DNA from: AR12 sp036265915
GTDB lineage: Bacteria > Methylomirabilota > Methylomirabilia > Rokubacteriales > CSP1-6
Assembly (NCBI GenBank): GCA_036265915.1
Contig: DATAOC010000095.1
Location: forward strand, 1 to 64,000
Length of the DNA stretch: 64,000 nucleotides
Reading direction: 5' to 3'
The notes beneath the pieces were generated by a model. The model was not told where the DNA came from. It made no database searches and saw nothing but the letters and a program-made list of their open reading frames with translations. Positions 61,266 through 64,000 of the stretch are shown in pieces (within the stretch, counting starts at the first letter, position 1; every line of letters starts with the position of its first letter). A program made the translations under genes and the position numbers.

Positions 61266-62522
61266 ATGAAGATCAGCGCCTTTCATCTGATGCCGCATCG
61301 AGAGCTGCCGGACGATTTCGAGAAGCGCTACGAATCCGTGTGGGTGACGCCGCCCTGGTGGGAGCTCGCCGATGCGCGGCGCGTTGGCCAGTACTACAAC
61401 TGGACGCTGGACGAGCTGCTCTACGCCGCGCGCGCCGGCTTCGACGGCGTGTGCACCAACGAGCATCACCAGAACGCCTACGGCTTCATGCCGAGCCCGA
61501 ACCTCATGGGCAGCGTCCTCGCGCGCGGGACGCAGGACCTCGACGTGGCGGTGGTGCAGATGGGGGCCACGCTGCCGACGTCGAACCCGCCGATCCGCGT
61601 GGCCGAGGAATACGCCATGCTCGACTGCATCAGCGGCGGTCGCCTGGTGGCGGGACTTCCGCTCGGCAGTCCCATGGACGTGAACTTCTGCTACGGGATC
61701 ACGCCGATGGAGCACCGCGAGCGGTATCGCGAGGCCTTCGCGCTCACGCTGAAAGCCTGGCAAGCGCGCGAGCTGTTCGCGTGGAACGGGCGCTACTACC
61801 AGCTCGCCAACGTGAACTTGTGGCCGCGGCCGATCCAGCAGCCGCACCCGCCGGTGTGGGTGCCGGGCTCGGGAAGCGTCAGCACGTTCGACTTCGCCGT
61901 CGACAACGACGTGTGCTACTGCTTCCTCAGCTACTCCGGCGCCAAGGCGGCCAGCACGATGATGCAGGGCTACTGGAAGGTCGTCGCCGATAGAGGACGC
62001 GAGCCGAATCCGTACCGTGCCGGCTTCCTGCAGCTGGTGGCGGTGGCCGAAAGCGACGCGCGCGCCGAGGAAAAGTACGCGCGGCACGTCGAGTACTTCT
62101 ATCACAAGTGCTTGCACTGGCCGGTCGAGTACCTCTCGCCGCCCGGCAACCAGGACTACCGCAGTCTCGTGTCGGCGGTGAAGAGCAACATCCGCCGCGC
62201 CGAGGATCCCAAGCAGCTGCGCTATCGCGATTTCGTCGACAAGGGCTATGTCATCGCCGGCAGCCCGGCCACGGTACGCCAGCGGATCCGCGAGGAGGTC
62301 GTCAAGGGGCTGCGTGTGGGCAACCTCATGGTGCTGCTGCAGATCGGCTCGATGCCCCACGAGCTGACGCTCGAGAACATCGACCTCTTCGCGCGCGAGG
62401 TGCTGCCGTCCCTGCGGCCGCTGTGGGACGACGAGGGGTGGGTGAACCACTGGTGGCCCGAGCGCCTGCGCCGCACCCCGGTCTCGACGGCGGGAACCGC
62501 CGTGGCGGCCGCCCGCGCATGA
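61266..62522 (+). CDS. LLM-class flavin-dependent monooxygenase
   Basis: 418 residues, luciferase-like fold: FDGVCTNEHHQNAYGFMPSP at the active site, GSVLARGTQDLDVAVVQMGA, ISGGRLVAGLPLGSPMDVNF and VWVPGSGSVSTFDFAVDND. Such enzymes use reduced flavin and oxygen to oxidise small organics. Length and motifs match the long-chain/alkanesulfonate-type branch. It is in the same transcript as the CoA ligase, 31 bases away. Confidence 0.9.
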   Translation: MKISAFHLMPHRELPDDFEKRYESVWVTPPWWELADARRVGQYYNWTLDELLYAARAGFDGVCTNEHHQNAYGFMPSPNLMGSVLARGTQDLDVAVVQMGATLPTSNPPIRVAEEYAMLDCISGGRLVAGLPLGSPMDVNFCYGITPMEHRERYREAFALTLKAWQARELFAWNGRYYQLANVNLWPRPIQQPHPPVWVPGSGSVSTFDFAVDNDVCYCFLSYSGAKAASTMMQGYWKVVADRGREPNPYRAGFLQLVAVAESDARAEEKYARHVEYFYHKCLHWPVEYLSPPGNQDYRSLVSAVKSNIRRAEDPKQLRYRDFVDKGYVIAGSPATVRQRIREEVVKGLRVGNLMVLLQIGSMPHELTLENIDLFAREVLPSLRPLWDDEGWVNHWWPERLRRTPVSTAGTAVAAARA

Positions 62523-63319
62523 CGGAGCGCACAGTCTCCGTCTGGCAGGGCAAGGTACGAATCCGCGTCCGCGTCGAGGGCCGGGGGTCCGCGGTCGTGT
62601 ACTTGCACGGGCCGTGGGGACTCACGTGGGATCCGTTTCTCGAGACGCTGGCGCAGCGTTACACCGTGTATGCCCCGGAGCATCCGGGCACGACGCCGGA
62701 CGCGCCCGACGACGTGTACCACCTCGACGGCCTCTGGGATCTCATCGTCTGCTACGAAGAGATGCTCGATGCGCTCGGTCTCGACTCGGTCATGCTGGTC
62801 GGCCACTCGTTCGGCGGCATGGTCGCGTGCGAGCTGGCCGCCGCCGAGCCGCGACGGGTCCGTCGCCTGGCGCTCATCGATCCGATCGGTTTCTGGCGGG
62901 ACACCGACCGCGTGGCCAACTGGATGATGCTCTCGCCGCCGCGGCTGCGCGAGGCGATCTTTCACGACGTCGCCGGCGAGGCGGCGCGCCGGATGTTCGG
63001 CGCCACCGACGATCCCGAGGCGGCGGCCGCGGCGCGGGTGCGCTTGATGTGGTCGATGGGCGCCACCGGCAAGTTCGTGTGGCCGCTGCCCGACAAGGGG
63101 CTGAAGAAGCGGATTCATCGCGTCGCGGCGCCGACGCTGCTGCTCTGGGGCAAGGAAGATCGCATCGTGCCCGCCGTCTATGCCGAGGAGTTCGCCGGCC
63201 GGATCGCGGACGCGCGCGTGCAGCTGGTGGACGCCGCCGGTCACGCGCCGCAGCTGGAGCAGCCGGAGAAGGTTGCGCGGATGGTCGCGGACTTCTTCGA
63301 CGCAGCGGGCGAGCGATGA
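62519..63319 (+). CDS. Alpha/beta hydrolase
   Basis: 266 residues with the nucleophile elbow GHSFGG (S97), the acid Asp in LWGKEDRIVPA and the His in DAAGHAPQLEQP. The N-terminal oxyanion region is VVYLHGPWG rather than the usual HGxG. Resembles meta-cleavage-product or ester hydrolases. ATGA overlap with the monooxygenase gene. Confidence 0.9.
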   Translation: MTERTVSVWQGKVRIRVRVEGRGSAVVYLHGPWGLTWDPFLETLAQRYTVYAPEHPGTTPDAPDDVYHLDGLWDLIVCYEEMLDALGLDSVMLVGHSFGGMVACELAAAEPRRVRRLALIDPIGFWRDTDRVANWMMLSPPRLREAIFHDVAGEAARRMFGATDDPEAAAAARVRLMWSMGATGKFVWPLPDKGLKKRIHRVAAPTLLLWGKEDRIVPAVYAEEFAGRIADARVQLVDAAGHAPQLEQPEKVARMVADFFDAAGER

Positions 63320-64000
63320 GCTCCATCGGCATCGAGCGAGTGGCGGGCGCCCTTGGCGCGGAGATCACGGGTGTCGACCTGCGGAAGCCGCTCGACGATG
63401 CGACGTACACGCTGCTCCGGCGCGCCTGGCTCGAGCATCTCGTCATCTTCTTTCGTGATCAGGACCTCTCGCCCGCACAGTTCCTCGCCTTCGCGCGGCG
63501 CTTCGGGGATCCCGTCGAGTATCCGTTCGTCAAAGGCCTCGACGAGCATCCCGAGATCATTCCGGTCCTCAAGCTCGCCCACGAGCACATCAACTTCGGC
63601 GGCGTCTGGCACTCCGACACCGCCTATCTCGACGCGCCGCCGATGGCGAGCATGCTCGTCGCACGCGAGATTCCGCCGGTCGGCGGCGACACGCTGTTCG
63701 CCAACATGTATCTGGCCTACGAGACCCTCTCCGAGGGCCTGAGGCGGACGCTCGAGCCGCTGCGAGCCGTCAACAGCTCCTCGAAGGCCGACGCGAGTCG
63801 GACGCGCGAGGATCGCATGAAGGACAGCGGACGCGAGGTCAGGAAGGACTACCTCGCCGCGCATCCGGTGGTCCGCCGGCATCCCGAGACCGGCCGGTGC
63901 GCGCTGTACGTCAACGTCGCCCACACCGTCCGGTTCGACGGGATGACGGAGGAAGAAAGCGCGCCGCTGCTCGATTATCTCTTCCGTCACCAGACGCGGC
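63316..64000 (+). CDS. TauD/TfdA-family dioxygenase, N-terminal part
   Basis: 228 codons before the window ends. N-terminal IERVAGALGAEITGVDLRKP and the iron motif H99-x-D101 in GGVWHSDTAYLDAPPMASML identify the alpha-ketoglutarate-dependent TauD/TfdA family. The distal His and Arg lie beyond the window. It starts at an ATGA overlap and is the fifth gene of the catabolic operon. Confidence 0.9.
   Translation, partial: MSSIGIERVAGALGAEITGVDLRKPLDDATYTLLRRAWLEHLVIFFRDQDLSPAQFLAFARRFGDPVEYPFVKGLDEHPEIIPVLKLAHEHINFGGVWHSDTAYLDAPPMASMLVAREIPPVGGDTLFANMYLAYETLSEGLRRTLEPLRAVNSSSKADASRTREDRMKDSGREVRKDYLAAHPVVRRHPETGRCALYVNVAHTVRFDGMTEEESAPLLDYLFRHQTR

Overview
The window is very GC-rich (roughly 70 percent by eye), densely coded and clearly from a Gram-negative-type bacterium: it has an outer-membrane beta-barrel, a Pal lipoprotein, many periplasmic c-type cytochromes and a Tat-exported molybdoenzyme. 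Many genes start with GTG and overlap by 4 bases (ATGA or GTGA). The mix of genes (multiheme conduit, hydrogenase-4-like complex, phosphoketolase, SorAB, LLM/TauD/MaoC catabolic genes) resembles uncultured soil and subsurface lineages such as Rokubacteria/Methylomirabilota. That placement is inference, not proof. I see no tRNA, rRNA, insertion sequence or CRISPR array.

Layout. 1-7213: tail of a LuxR-type regulator, then an electron-transfer locus on the + strand encoding 23 CxxCH haem sites: two tandem paralogous tetrahaem cytochromes, a monohaem protein, a NapC/NirT-like quinol dehydrogenase, a small membrane protein, a DmsE/MtrA-type decahaem cytochrome and an MtrB/PioB-type porin. 7379-12230: a CBS protein, a small HTH protein, UspA, phosphoketolase and acetate kinase. 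12290-19702: an ArsR-type regulator with an AT-rich promoter/operator, then six overlapping genes for a hydrogenase-4/complex I-like membrane complex whose large subunit lacks the NiFe cysteine ligands (Ehr type). 19783-21017: TSUP exporter plus DUF1634 protein. 21014-25208 (minus): Pal, a small membrane protein, an NtrB/NtrC-like two-component pair and a lone receiver. 25421-33993: an orphan ABC ATPase, small exported and zinc-binding proteins, a hybrid kinase with a duplicated PAS domain, a CheB domain, DoxX and sulfite dehydrogenase SorAB. 34067-43475: small proteins, a sigma-like factor, a serine protease, a PYROXD2-like oxidoreductase, a lipoprotein-like methyltransferase, a GH63-type glucosidase and a broken glucose-dehydrogenase-like SDR.

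43542-49660 is the most unusual part. An ECF sigma/anti-sigma pair diverges from a two-gene operon in which both genes carry an in-frame UGA exactly where the family has its catalytic cysteine: a peroxiredoxin-like protein (W-U-P-Y-C) and an OsmC-like protein (G-U-M). Each UGA is followed by a near-perfect hairpin with a GGU or GGC loop, as expected of bacterial SECIS elements. I read both as selenoproteins; conventional gene calling would split each into two fragments. Downstream are the bufferin-type enzymes DUF2063 (BufC) and DUF692/MNIO (BufB), with the DUF2282 precursor BufA 2.2 kb away behind a glycogen-debranching enzyme. The block looks like a redox and metal stress island.

49682-58576 holds an adenylate/guanylate cyclase, an orphan zinc-binding anti-sigma protein, a MOSC protein, an SH3 lipoprotein, a diguanylate cyclase, a solute-binding protein, an aldo/keto reductase, a desaturase and a VanZ protein. 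58629-64000 is a tightly packed catabolic operon: double-hotdog MaoC protein, acyl-CoA ligase, LLM flavin monooxygenase, alpha/beta hydrolase and a TauD/TfdA dioxygenase that runs off the end.
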